Positions 10,066 through 19,227 of a stretch of DNA of 64,000 bases are shown in pieces. Position 1 is the stretch's first letter; each line of letters opens with the position of its first letter. Under the pieces are notes generated by a model that searched no databases, was not told the origin of the DNA, and worked only from the letters and a program-made list of their open reading frames with translations. Made by a program: the position numbers and the translations under genes. This DNA is from Rebecca billardiae RCC1528 (lineage: Eukaryota; Haptophyta). Location: contig OZ251235.1 of the NCBI GenBank assembly GCA_965240325.2, positions 186,001-250,000 of the forward strand, written 5' to 3'.

Positions 10066-11481
10066 GCGGGCGCACATCACGAGCAAGGGACCCAACGGAT
10101 CTCGTGGTGGTCCTTACTGATCGTGCCCATCATAGTCGACAGCGCGGCGGCGCACTCCTTTGACGATCACGTGCCCTTGGAGACGCTCAATCCGCCTTTG
10201 CTCGCACCGGGCGCTCGTGCGCAGCGGTGTGCATTGAAGTACACGCCTGAAGTACTGGCTGAGCTCACGGGCATGGTGCGAGCCCAGCACGAGCGAGCGA
10301 TCCGCCGGGTGTTATTCGCCGCATTGTTGCGCGATGCCGCGTCAGTCATCGACGGCTGGAGCGTCGCGCTCGAGGAGGCCATCGAGCTGGTTGGGCGGGC
10401 GCGCGCGCACGTCTCGATTCTGGAGTCAGGCAGCTCGGATGCGACTCCCGCTGCCGTGGAGGCACTGGCACGGCGGCTGCGGAGCAACGGAGTCCGAACG
10501 TCGATCCGCACGCGCTACACTCCGCCTACGGCCCACCTCCCGTTTGTGCGGGGCGACCGGCGTCAGCACCGGATCCAGTACCTCGCAACGATGCGCAACG
10601 AGGTGCTCACGCCGCTGCTCGAGCGACCGGAGGCGTTCAGCCATGTCCTCTTCCTCAACGACGTGGTGTGGTGCGCGGGGGACGCGCTGCGGCTGCTCTT
10701 ACACAGCGTCGTGAGCGGCGCCAAGCTGGCGTGCTCACTCGATTTCGCAATCGTTACCGGCGCACCTGACGACTCCGGGAGGGCACGTATCAAGGGCACG
10801 TACGTGTACGACCAGTGGGTGCTGCGTGACATCCACGGCCGCGCCCAGCTCCCTTCGGAGTTGTATCGCCTCACCTGGCTCTCCGCGACATCTGCACCCA
10901 GCAAACGGCGGAAGAGCTGCCCCGAGGAGCCGGCGCCATGCCCAGAACTCTTTGAGCGCCCAGCACCAGTGTTTTCGTGTTGGAACGGGATCGCAGCCTT
11001 CAATGCTAGCGTCTTCGGCAGGGGTGTGCGTTTCCGCTGGAGCTCGGGCATGAGCCCAGCCGCGTTGCACGAGGAGTGCGACACGTCGGAGGCCTCCCTC
11101 CTGTGCAAGGACATGTGGCGCCTCGGCATGGGGCAGATCGTGCTCGACCCGGGTGTGCAGGTGGCGTACGAGGACTTGACGCACGCCCTCCGGCTGCGGC
11201 ACTTCTCAACGTCAGCAGCTGCTGTGCCGGCGCATCTGCCTCAGCTGGAGGCAGTGCGGCAGCCGCCAACTTGGGAATGCATTAGCCTGCCTGGCCCGGG
11301 TGAGTATGCGGCGGACAGCACTTCAAAACGGCTGGTGTCGCTCCGTCGAAACCATGGCGGTCTCGGCTACTCGCCGAACTGGAAATCGTGGCCACCAGTC
11401 GTTATGGCCACTGCCATGGCTGCTGCTGCTGGTGGTGCTGCGAGTGCGAGCCGTGCGTACTCCGTAAAGCCGTCGCCATAG
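10063..11481 (+). CDS. GT69-family (CAP59/CMT1-type) glycosyltransferase
   Basis: 472 aa from the ATG at 10063; the open frame extends upstream to 9976 without another ATG. Residues about 10-30 (ISWWSLLIVPIIVDSAAAHS) form an N-terminal hydrophobic anchor or signal. The core motifs of the cryptococcal alpha-1,3-mannosyltransferase CMT1/CAP59 family appear in order: RIQYLATMRNEVLTPLLE, VLFLNDVVWCAGDALRLL (NDV as the DxD-like site), LACSLDF, YDQWVLRDIHG, PVFSCWNGIAAFNA, then EECDTSEASLLCKDMWRLG and LDPGVQVAYED. Predicted Golgi type II enzyme transferring a sugar, possibly mannose, to a polysaccharide. It stands between a sulfotransferase-like gene and a second glycosyltransferase-like gene. Its start codon lies inside a terminal inverted repeat, so the true 5' end may be altered or spliced from upstream. 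Confidence 0.82.
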   Translation: MAGAHHEQGTQRISWWSLLIVPIIVDSAAAHSFDDHVPLETLNPPLLAPGARAQRCALKYTPEVLAELTGMVRAQHERAIRRVLFAALLRDAASVIDGWSVALEEAIELVGRARAHVSILESGSSDATPAAVEALARRLRSNGVRTSIRTRYTPPTAHLPFVRGDRRQHRIQYLATMRNEVLTPLLERPEAFSHVLFLNDVVWCAGDALRLLLHSVVSGAKLACSLDFAIVTGAPDDSGRARIKGTYVYDQWVLRDIHGRAQLPSELYRLTWLSATSAPSKRRKSCPEEPAPCPELFERPAPVFSCWNGIAAFNASVFGRGVRFRWSSGMSPAALHEECDTSEASLLCKDMWRLGMGQIVLDPGVQVAYEDLTHALRLRHFSTSAAAVPAHLPQLEAVRQPPTWECISLPGPGEYAADSTSKRLVSLRRNHGGLGYSPNWKSWPPVVMATAMAAAAGGAASASRAYSVKPSP

Positions 11482-11612
11482 GACCGCGCGCCCTTGCGAC
11501 ACTCCTCGCCCGCGTGCAGGCAGCAGCAGCAACGACTGTATTTACGACAGCAACGTATATATAATTTATTTGTTGCCATCATATCAACCGCCATCGCGTC
11601 GTCATGATGATG

Positions 11613-13167
11613 ATGGCGGGCCGTAGGTCCGCCCCTTGTAGTGCCCGGGAAAAAGATAAGAAAAAGAAAAGGAATAAAGAAAATCGCCTCACCAAGAAAA
11701 GAAAATCGCCTCGCTCACTACCGGGCGCCCTCGCAGCTCCCACTGGGGACGCTCGGCCGAAAAAGGGTTGCCCATGGCGCGGAGCGCATGGGCGGCGCGC
11801 GCCAAATCCAACGCCGGCGTGGACATCGCGCGAGGATTCCCTAGACGTGTTTTCGCCCGATTCGCGATTGCTGCCCTCGTCGTCTCGCGTGCAGGTCGAA
11901 CGGGGGCCAAATCGACCCGTTTGGAGCGGTACGCTCGGCGCGTCGACACGATCGTGCGACCTGGGGCGATCCTCGCCCGACGTGCACGTCGAAAGCTCGC
12001 ACCGGCCATAGCATCATGCGCTGCGCACGATGACCGCCTCGCGCGATCCACTGTCGCGCGTCGGGCTCGGTGCGAGAAAGCCCTCATCACGAGGCGTCTC
12101 GCGGGCGGGAAGCGCCTCGCACGCGACGCAAGATTTGGCGCGGCCTTCTGAACTCTCGCCGGAATCCGCGCACCGGACTCAGTCATTGCTCGCGGTCCGG
12201 TCCCTCAGCCGAAGCCCACGTCCGGCCTGCATGGCGTCGACGGTGACCAATGCGACGGAAGCGCAGCGCCAACGGCGTACGACGCGCAGCGGACGCACCT
12301 CCCGGGTCTGTCGCCGTGGCAGCAACCGCGTCATCGCGAGTTGGCGACCCTCGCCGCAGCGCGACACAGACAAGCCCGTGATGCCATCCGCAGAGAGATG
12401 AAACGTCGAGCATGCAACATCGCCGCGCCATGGCCTCGTCCATGGCGCAGGCGCTGCGGGACGAGGCGGAAGTCGTCACGCCGGTGACGGATGCGCTGCG
12501 ATTCATGTGCTCGCGTGAGCAGCGCTTGCCCACTCTCGATCGCGAGTGGCACACGCTGTCGCTGTGCGCGCGCGCGCGCACAACCAACAGCTCCTCGTGC
12601 CGCCGAGCACACGAGCGCCAGACCTGTCGAAGATGCGAAGAGCGACGACCGCGTAAACGTCAACGCGCTCGTGCTCAGCGTGGCGGCCGTGTACGACGTC
12701 AACGCGACCTGCGCCGAGCCCATCATGCCTGGAGCGGACACCGGCAAGCATCCTCGCGACGACCGCTCTCGGCTGGCAGGAGGACATGCACATGATCTAC
12801 TCTGGCGGCTTCGTCGGCGGCGAGGCGCTCGATTACGCCATCGCGGTCGACATGCGGCACATACAGCGCGTACCCGCGCTCGCGCGGAGCAACGGGCTAC
12901 CCGGCCCGCCCCGCGTGCTGCACATTCCCTCGTGGGTGTGGGGCCTCGCTGATGCGCATACGAGCAGTACATACAGACTGAGACCGGTGTAACTGTAGTG
13001 ACTGTACACGTCGGGGAGCCAACTTCACGTGTCACTGACAGTCCTTGCACTCGACTGTCCGTCACCCACGGCCACGAGCGAATGTGGAAAGACGCGAACC
13101 CGCAGAGGATACATTCCGACAGCACTGGCACGGCCCGCCGACCCCCCCGCCCGCCAGGGCACAGTTT
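11613..13167 (+). repeat. 1.56-kb inverted repeat, right copy
   Basis: Opposite-orientation partner of 634-2200. Homology begins at ATGGCGGGCCGTAGGTCCGC and ends at CAGGGCACAGTTT. Differences include substitutions and short deletions, so neither copy is a sequencing duplicate. The frame with MIYSGGFVGGEALDYAIAV is read on the plus strand here (about 12786-12990), with conservative changes against the left copy. No complete known protein is encoded. Confidence 0.85.
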
Positions 13168-13280
13168 ATTATTCTGATGAGGCCGGAATGCCGGATTGGA
13201 CGATTGGTACTTTCCAACTTGCCTACAATGGATCATGAACAGCATCATCATGAACAGCATGGCGCCCGGCCGCCCGGCGA

Positions 13281-14309
13281 ATGGGAGTACACGTAGTGCC
13301 AAGTGCCTTGCTCTGTTGGCTCGCTGCCCTCGAGCCGCCGCGCGTCACGCTGGTCTCGGTCGGCATCGGCCGGGCATATGCGCCCACTCTCGGCCCGCTG
13401 AACGCGACCGCGGCTGCAGCCGGCTTCTCTCGTGTACAGCTGTGGACGAGCACCGATGAGTTGCTTGCCGACCCGATCGCTCGCGCGCACGCCGCCGAGA
13501 TGAGCACGCTCGCCTCGCAGCGCGGACGGCCGTACTGCAACGTGGGGAAGGGCATCGCGCTCCTCCGCGCGATGTCGAGCAGCGCCGACGGCGACTATGT
13601 CATGTGGGCCGATGCGTCGAAACACCACCCGACCAGCCTCGTAGGCGTCGACGTGCGCGCGGCCGTGGCCGCCCTCGCCGACACGCCACCGCACGCGCAG
13701 CTCGAGGAGATGCCTCGAAGCTCCGCATGGGCGCGTTGGATCCGCTCGCAGCCCTTCTCGCCGCCTACGCCCGCGTCTGACCGCCCGCCCGTCAGCGCGT
13801 ACGGCCTGGCTGCATGCCCTTTCAACTGCAGACGGCGGCTGTGCATGACCAACGGCGAATCGAGCAACGTGGGCGCGCGCACGCTGGCTGCGTACGCGCC
13901 GCTGATCGCGAACGCGAGCGCGCTCTTGTCCCAGCCGCACGTCCTCGACAGCAACATACTACTCCGCGTCGATGCGCGCGGCCGCGAGCTCGTGCGCGCT
14001 TGGGTGCAGATGGCGTGGGACTCCCCGGAGGGCTTCTGCTCGTCACACCCGCAGGACCAGTCTGCGTGGAGCGTGCTGGTGCACAACCGCTCGCTGCCGC
14101 TGATCAACGTGTGCGCGCACCTGGACGAGGGCTTCCGCGGCTTCGGAGTCGAGGGGGGCAGCTGCCACAAGACGAGCAAGAGCACGCCCTTCCTGCTGCG
14201 CGCCCTCGCAACGCGGCGCTTTACCGTGCTGCATGCCATGCGCACGGTCCATGGGGCGGGCACGTCGTACGTGCGCACGTGCCAGCCGTTCGGGCGGCGG
14301 CGCCGATGA
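13281..14309 (+). CDS. putative secreted glycosyltransferase-like protein
   Basis: 342 aa, single exon, ATG at 13281, about 110 bp downstream of the right inverted-repeat copy. A weak N-terminal hydrophobic stretch (VPSALLCWLAALE) may be a signal. GDYVMWADASKHH (about residues 108-120) has the WxDAS form seen in nucleotide-sugar transferases in place of a strict DxD, and HPQDQSAWSVLVHNRSLPL (about 255-273) matches the late DQxAxxxLxH motif of several GT-A fold enzymes. Many Cys residues suggest a lumenal, disulfide-bonded protein. No specific GT family can be named. The neighbouring GT69 and sulfotransferase-like genes support a glycan role by context only. Confidence 0.5.
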   Translation: MGVHVVPSALLCWLAALEPPRVTLVSVGIGRAYAPTLGPLNATAAAAGFSRVQLWTSTDELLADPIARAHAAEMSTLASQRGRPYCNVGKGIALLRAMSSSADGDYVMWADASKHHPTSLVGVDVRAAVAALADTPPHAQLEEMPRSSAWARWIRSQPFSPPTPASDRPPVSAYGLAACPFNCRRRLCMTNGESSNVGARTLAAYAPLIANASALLSQPHVLDSNILLRVDARGRELVRAWVQMAWDSPEGFCSSHPQDQSAWSVLVHNRSLPLINVCAHLDEGFRGFGVEGGSCHKTSKSTPFLLRALATRRFTVLHAMRTVHGAGTSYVRTCQPFGRRRR

Positions 14310-15216
14310 CGCGCGGCTGACAGCAGTTCATGATATACTAGCAGGAGTAGGACTGAGGCTCCGGCGGCACCGCGGGCAAGCAGCAGGAGCCAGCAGCAAG
14401 GCCGGTCTGACTGACTGCCGTCTGCTCACTGGCACTCGTGTCACGGCTGCTCCGCCACGGTTGCTCAGCCGCGCCCACGACGCGCGGTCCGCGGTCGGCA
14501 TCGCCGGACCTCGTCCGAGCCGCGTGCGGCATGGTACTGATGACCACCCTGCATGTGAATTGCGAGCGGCTCATGAGAAAAGATACGTCTGGCATGGCAC
14601 ATGCAGGCCATGCTCCTCTTTTGGCACCTTGGCCCTTGGCCTTGCACGCAGTGTGATACACCCAAGTGGCAGTGCAAGCTGCACAACAACGTCGCTCCAT
14701 CGCTGCCAACGGCTCAGAGTAACACTCAACACGGTGCTCCTTTTGGCGACGGCTACACGTATTCGACTGTATCTTCATCGTATGACGTGCAGGCGCCTTC
14801 TATGAGGTCGCGAGGGTCTCGCCCTCACCGCCTCCTCCGCCGCCATAAAGACCGGCCGCAGCAGAGAGCCTCGATGGAGGCCGTTTTGAACGCGCTCGCG
14901 CGCGGCGAGGTGATCTGTGTAGGGTCGTTCGGCGCTGTGGGCGCCTCGAGGGCGTCAAGGTAGACCGCGCCCAAGCGGCTGTCGCCCCCTGGATCGGCCT
15001 CTCCGCGCCGTGCGAGGCCGCGGCGCGCGGGCGGTAGACGACCTCCTGTCTGACGGCCGAAGGTCCGAGTGGTCAAGCCCCAGTGCGTTTCGCCAGCGGC
15101 GCACGCCAGCCTGACGGGCCGCCGGGCCCCGCGTTTCCGCAAATGCGCGAAAATCTTTTTTTGCGTCGATTTCACGGTAGGCGACCACTCGGACCTGGCG
15201 CAGTCAGGAACAAGCT
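14310..15216. other. intergenic, possible upstream exon not resolved
   Basis: About 900 bp. A short ATG-led frame at 14874 (beginning MEAVLNALARGEVICVG) is followed quickly by a stop and could be an unannotated first exon or a uORF for the GTPase that begins at 15217, but no splice junction joining them could be defended. Otherwise nothing was recognised. Confidence 0.4.
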
Positions 15217-16404
15217 ATGAGAGAGCCGCCGAAGCGGCCAGTCTTTATGCAGGCGACCCTTCGCTCGCGAGAGAATCTTGTCGAAGCTTGGAAGCCTGAT
15301 GTGATCGCCAGCCGCCGGCCGCCGCCGCCGTGCTGGACAGCAATTCTCCGCAGAGGCGACGACGATCGACACAAGATCAAGGCCCTTGAGAAGATGATGG
15401 CGGCTAAATATGGCGCGCTAATTCGCGTTCGTTCATCAAAGCCACTGAGAAGGAAGCTAGGGCGGGCGGAAGCAGCCCCGCTGCCTCCGCTACAAGCACA
15501 GGCGCGTCGCGCGCCGCAACCAGAAGGCATCGCCGCGCGCGTGGAGATGGAGGAGGACCTCCGCACCATTGTGCTTGTCGGCGTGACGGGCGACGGAAAG
15601 TCGTCGACTGGCAATACCTTGTCCTCCCAGCCAGCATTTGAGGTGTCCGCCGGGCTCTCGAGTGAAACCTCCAAGTGCGCGCACGTGGACTACCTGGATG
15701 TGGGCGATGGGCTGCCGCAGTTCTACCGCGTGGTTGACACGATCGGGCTGCACGACACGAACCTCCCGGCCGATGAGGTCGTGGACCGCTTCAACACCTT
15801 CTCCGACTCCACGCCGCTCGGGATTGACGTGTTTTGCTTTGTCGTGCGCTGGGGCCGCTTCAAGCCGGAGCACGAAGCGGCGCTCTCGGCGTTCGCGGCG
15901 AACTGCGGCGACGCTGCGCTCGAGCACACGATCTTAGTCTTCACGCACTGCGCGGCCGCACAAGCCGACGTAGACCGCGCCATCGCCGAGACGGCGCCCT
16001 CCAGCCTGCGTGCGCTGCTGCCAGCGCTCGGCGGCGGCGTGATCGGCATCGACAACGTGGCGGACGAGGCGGGCGCGCGCCTGCGGCTACACGCGGCAGT
16101 GCGCGCGCTGGTCGACCAGAACGGGGGGCAGCGGTACGCGAACGAGGCGCTCGTCGCCGCGCGCCGACGCTTCGACAACCGCCGCGAAGCCGAGCGCGCC
16201 GAGTTCGCCGCGGCTGTCGCGGACTGGCGCAAAAGCAGCGGGCCTGTCACGATTGTGCGTGAGTGCAGCGGCGACGTCTCGGACGACGGCAGCGACGAGA
16301 TGGAAGAGGGCGATGGTCTGGTCGAGGGCGAGGGAGAGGAGGTGGGTGGTATGAGCAGGCTGGCAGAGACGACCGCTAAGCTCGAGCTGGGGAGCACGGC
16401 ATGA
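15217..16404 (+). CDS. AIG1/GIMAP-type GTPase
   Basis: 395 aa, single exon, ATG at 15217. The G domain starts near residue 112: G1 is GVTGDGKSSTGN (122-133), a Ser/Thr-rich G2 region follows (ETSKCAHVD), G3 is VVDTIGLHDT (172-181), and FVVRWGRF, then TILVFTHCA fills the usual G4 position. This order, the GKSSTGN loop and the DTxGL motif match the AIG1/Toc34/GIMAP septin-like GTPases, which act at membranes in immune or organelle contexts. The 110-residue N-terminal extension is basic and not recognised. The C-terminus is highly acidic (residues about 340-375) and shows no transmembrane segment, unlike many GIMAP or Toc34 members. GTP binding is well supported; the cellular role is not. Confidence 0.75.
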   Translation: MREPPKRPVFMQATLRSRENLVEAWKPDVIASRRPPPPCWTAILRRGDDDRHKIKALEKMMAAKYGALIRVRSSKPLRRKLGRAEAAPLPPLQAQARRAPQPEGIAARVEMEEDLRTIVLVGVTGDGKSSTGNTLSSQPAFEVSAGLSSETSKCAHVDYLDVGDGLPQFYRVVDTIGLHDTNLPADEVVDRFNTFSDSTPLGIDVFCFVVRWGRFKPEHEAALSAFAANCGDAALEHTILVFTHCAAAQADVDRAIAETAPSSLRALLPALGGGVIGIDNVADEAGARLRLHAAVRALVDQNGGQRYANEALVAARRRFDNRREAERAEFAAAVADWRKSSGPVTIVRECSGDVSDDGSDEMEEGDGLVEGEGEEVGGMSRLAETTAKLELGSTA

Positions 16405-17043
16405 CGCAGCAGGCGTGCACGCGCCACGCCCCCGTGCGGCGGCGGCTCGTCAAGGACAAGTCACATCACATTCACATGCTGCCACATCAGCAGCCCCGGT
16501 GACATGCCCATCACCATGGCCATGGGCATGGAGTGATGGACGACGAATCACATCGGACCGCGCTGCTGGGCCATGGGCATGCAGCATTGACGGCCACTAC
16601 TATACTTGATATATAGCAGCTTCGGAAGCTACCGTTACTACTGTGTCTGTTACTGTTAGTGTTGGCGTATGACGGTACACTCACTGTAGTTATGTCGCAC
16701 TGTACGGTACACGCACGCCAACTATACGCCAAGTTCAGACGCCAACACGGTCTTACGGTCTTCACTGACACGGCGCGGACGGACAGTCACAGACACAGCG
16801 CGCGGTCGGCCGGCAGCCGGTTAGTCCGAGAGTGAGGCGCGGCGGTCCGTAAGACGGCCTGCCTGGCAGCTTACTGAGGCTGCCAGCTTAGCTGCGACCA
16901 GCTTGGGCTGGCACTATATACGGGCAGGCTGCCATCATATACGTATCGTCGTCGATCAGATCATATCGCTTAGTCTCAGATGAATTGTAGTCTGTCATGC
17001 CGGCGCCAGTGCAGCACGGCTAGCTCGGAGCTCAAGCCGGCGC
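16405..17043. other. convergent intergenic region
   Basis: About 640 bp between the 3' ends of the GTPase (+) and the nitrate transporter (-). It contains short palindromic runs of CATGGCCATGGGCATGG type near 16505-16535 and repeated GCCAAC/GTTGGC words near 16660-16745. The left part is moderately AT-rich. No coding or RNA gene was recognised. Confidence 0.5.
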
Positions 17044-18755
17044 TCAAGGCTGCCCCACCGCTTCCGTCGCTTCGGGCGCAGGCTTGACTGAGGCCGTAGT
17101 CTTGGGCACGGGCGGGGGCGTCGCTGCCCCTTCTTCGGAGAAGTCCGTCTGCGGCAGGAACATCGAGCCAAACACCGGGTAGTGCACGAGCGGCACGAGG
17201 AAGGAGATCGCGAGCACGCACAGCCCGTGGATCAGGAAGGGCGTGCGCGGGTCGGCGTCGTTGGCGTACGCGCGGTAGATGAAGCCCCACATCACCGCGC
17301 CGAAGTTGCCGCCGGCGCCGACGATGCCCGAGACCGGGCCGAGCGCCTTCAGGTGCTTGCCCACGTAGGGTACGACCGAGTACTGCGCGCCCTCCGCCTG
17401 ACGGGCCGCGAGGCGCCGCGCGCGCGGGGCGTGTGAGCGCGGCGCGGCGCGGCGGGCGAGGAGAGGCGCTTCCAAGGGGCACGCACGCGCGCGCGCACCA
17501 TCTGCACGCTGGTGGAGAACAGGATCAAGACGACCACAGCCGCGGGGAACTGCGTCGAGGGGATGCGCGAGAAGATGATGAGCATCAGCGCCTCCAGCGC
17601 CATCACGGCGAAGAAGACCCAGTGCCGGCCGCGGTGCGAGAACTTCTTGTTGGCGAGGTCGGACGCGATGCCGCCGAGCGAGCGCGCGAATAGGTTCATC
17701 AGGCCGAACAACGAGGCGGCAAGGCCAGCATCCTGCAGCGAGAGGCCGAAGTACTCGAAGAAGTAGAGCGCGAGCACGTTGTTCATCGTGAGCTCGGTGC
17801 CGAAGCAGCCGCCGTACAGGATGAAGAGGATCCACACGCGCGGGTCCTTGGCGCCCTCGAGGAACACCGTCAGGCCGTTCTGCTTCTTGCGCATGCCTGA
17901 CGCGTAGAGCTCCTTGAACTTGCCCTCCGGCACGTCGTCCGAGGTGAGGTAGAGCGCGATCCCCACGAAGAAGAGCAAAAACGCGGGCACGAGCACCGCC
18001 AGCCGCCACGCCAGGTCGTACCCGAACGAGATGAACCACGAGAGGACGAACGGCATGAACACCTGCGTGAAGCCGCCGCCCAGGTTGCCCCAGCCGGCGG
18101 AGGTGGCGTTCGCCGTGCCCACGACGTTCTTCGAGAACATCACCGACGTCCAGAACTGCGTGATCACGAAGCACGCGCCCATGCCGCCGATGAAGAAGCG
18201 GCTCGTGATGATGCCCACCGGCGTGGTCGAGAGCGCCGAGCCGGCGAGCGGGATCGAGAAGATCATCACCATGAACGCCTGCGAGAAGCGCGGGCCGTAG
18301 GTCTCCGCCCACGCGCCGACGAGGAAGCGCATCGCGATCGTGCCCGCCACAGACACGATGATCGACGTGCCCACCGCCTCGCGGCACGGCGGGCCGCACA
18401 CGCAGTCGCGCGGCGAATCGAACGACTCCCACCCACCGTTGGCGCACAGGCCGACGCTGACGCGCCACACCGCCGTGAGGGGCGCGAGGGCGAACCAGCC
18501 GGTGAACGCGAGAAAGAATGAAAGCCATGCGTAGTGGACTGTGCGGGAGCGGGGGGTGGGGTGGGTGAGAGGGCCGTGGACGCACGTGAGCGCGCGGCGG
18601 CGGGCGGTCCTGTGACTGGGCGTGGCGCGCGCGGCGACAAGGGTGCGCGCACATGCGCGCATGTGCGGGCGTTTGAACGAGTGCAGCTTGATGACCATCG
18701 CCTTCGACTCCACATCGACCGGGAGGTCGAACTCGCCCGCGGTTTCCTCCGTCAT
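17044..18755 (-). CDS. NRT2: NRT2-type nitrate/nitrite transporter
   Basis: Three exons on the minus strand: 18755-18653, 18538-17499, 17397-17044 (498 aa, usual NRT2 length). Both donors are GTGCGC and both acceptors CAG; splicing restores RPHMRAFHYAWLSFF and SVQMAEGAQYSVVPYV, which are continuous in NRT2 proteins. About twelve hydrophobic helices are visible. The two nitrate-signature segments are AGWGNLGGGFTQVFMP in the first half and GAGGNFGAVMWGF in the second; a major-facilitator loop (FLVGAWAETYGPR) is also present. The protein should be a plasma-membrane proton-coupled nitrate/nitrite importer. The last 35 residues are Pro/Ala-rich. No sensor or assimilation gene lies next to it. Regulation cannot be read from the sequence. 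Confidence 0.92.
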
Positions 18756-19227
18756 GCTCGCGAGGGTGGGTTGCTGACGCCTGTTGATCCCTTCGCGCGC
18801 GTTCGGTTACGCACTTACGACCCCACCCTTTTGATGCCGATATTTGACAAAGGTATTTAGGACTAATCTCAGGGGCCCGCGGAAACTCAGAATGCTGCGA
18901 TTCCATATATGAGCTTTGATGAAGCGCGGGCCTGAACATATATCAGTAGTCATGTCACAACGATATAGGTGCAGCCTGAATCCGGATATATCGCCGGCTA
19001 CATCCCTTAACACTTTGCATCCCATATTGCGATTGAGCCTGAAAACAACGCCCTTCATAATCACCAACATGCTTCGAATCATAGTCTCCAGCCAATGCCG
19101 AATATGGGCGCTACTCTTATTAATCATCCATACCAAGACCATATAATTATTTCGGCCGTCCTAGACCCGCCCAGGCGACATTCACGAGACACGATGCGCC
19201 ATCCCGCGGCCGTGTCAGTGTGCCTCT
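18756..19227. other. intergenic, AT-richer
   Basis: About 470 bp between the start of the nitrate transporter and the stop of the cyclase fusion, both on the minus strand. The AT-rich part (18830-19150, with ATATAT and TTAAT words) contrasts with the GC-rich exons and probably contains the NRT2 promoter and the 3' UTR of the upstream gene. No gene was recognised. Confidence 0.45.

Noticed and set aside
13223-13940. Minus-strand frames opposite the glycosyltransferase-like gene
   Set aside because: Arg/Ala/His-rich shadows; the plus frame has GT-type WADAS and DQSAW motifs.
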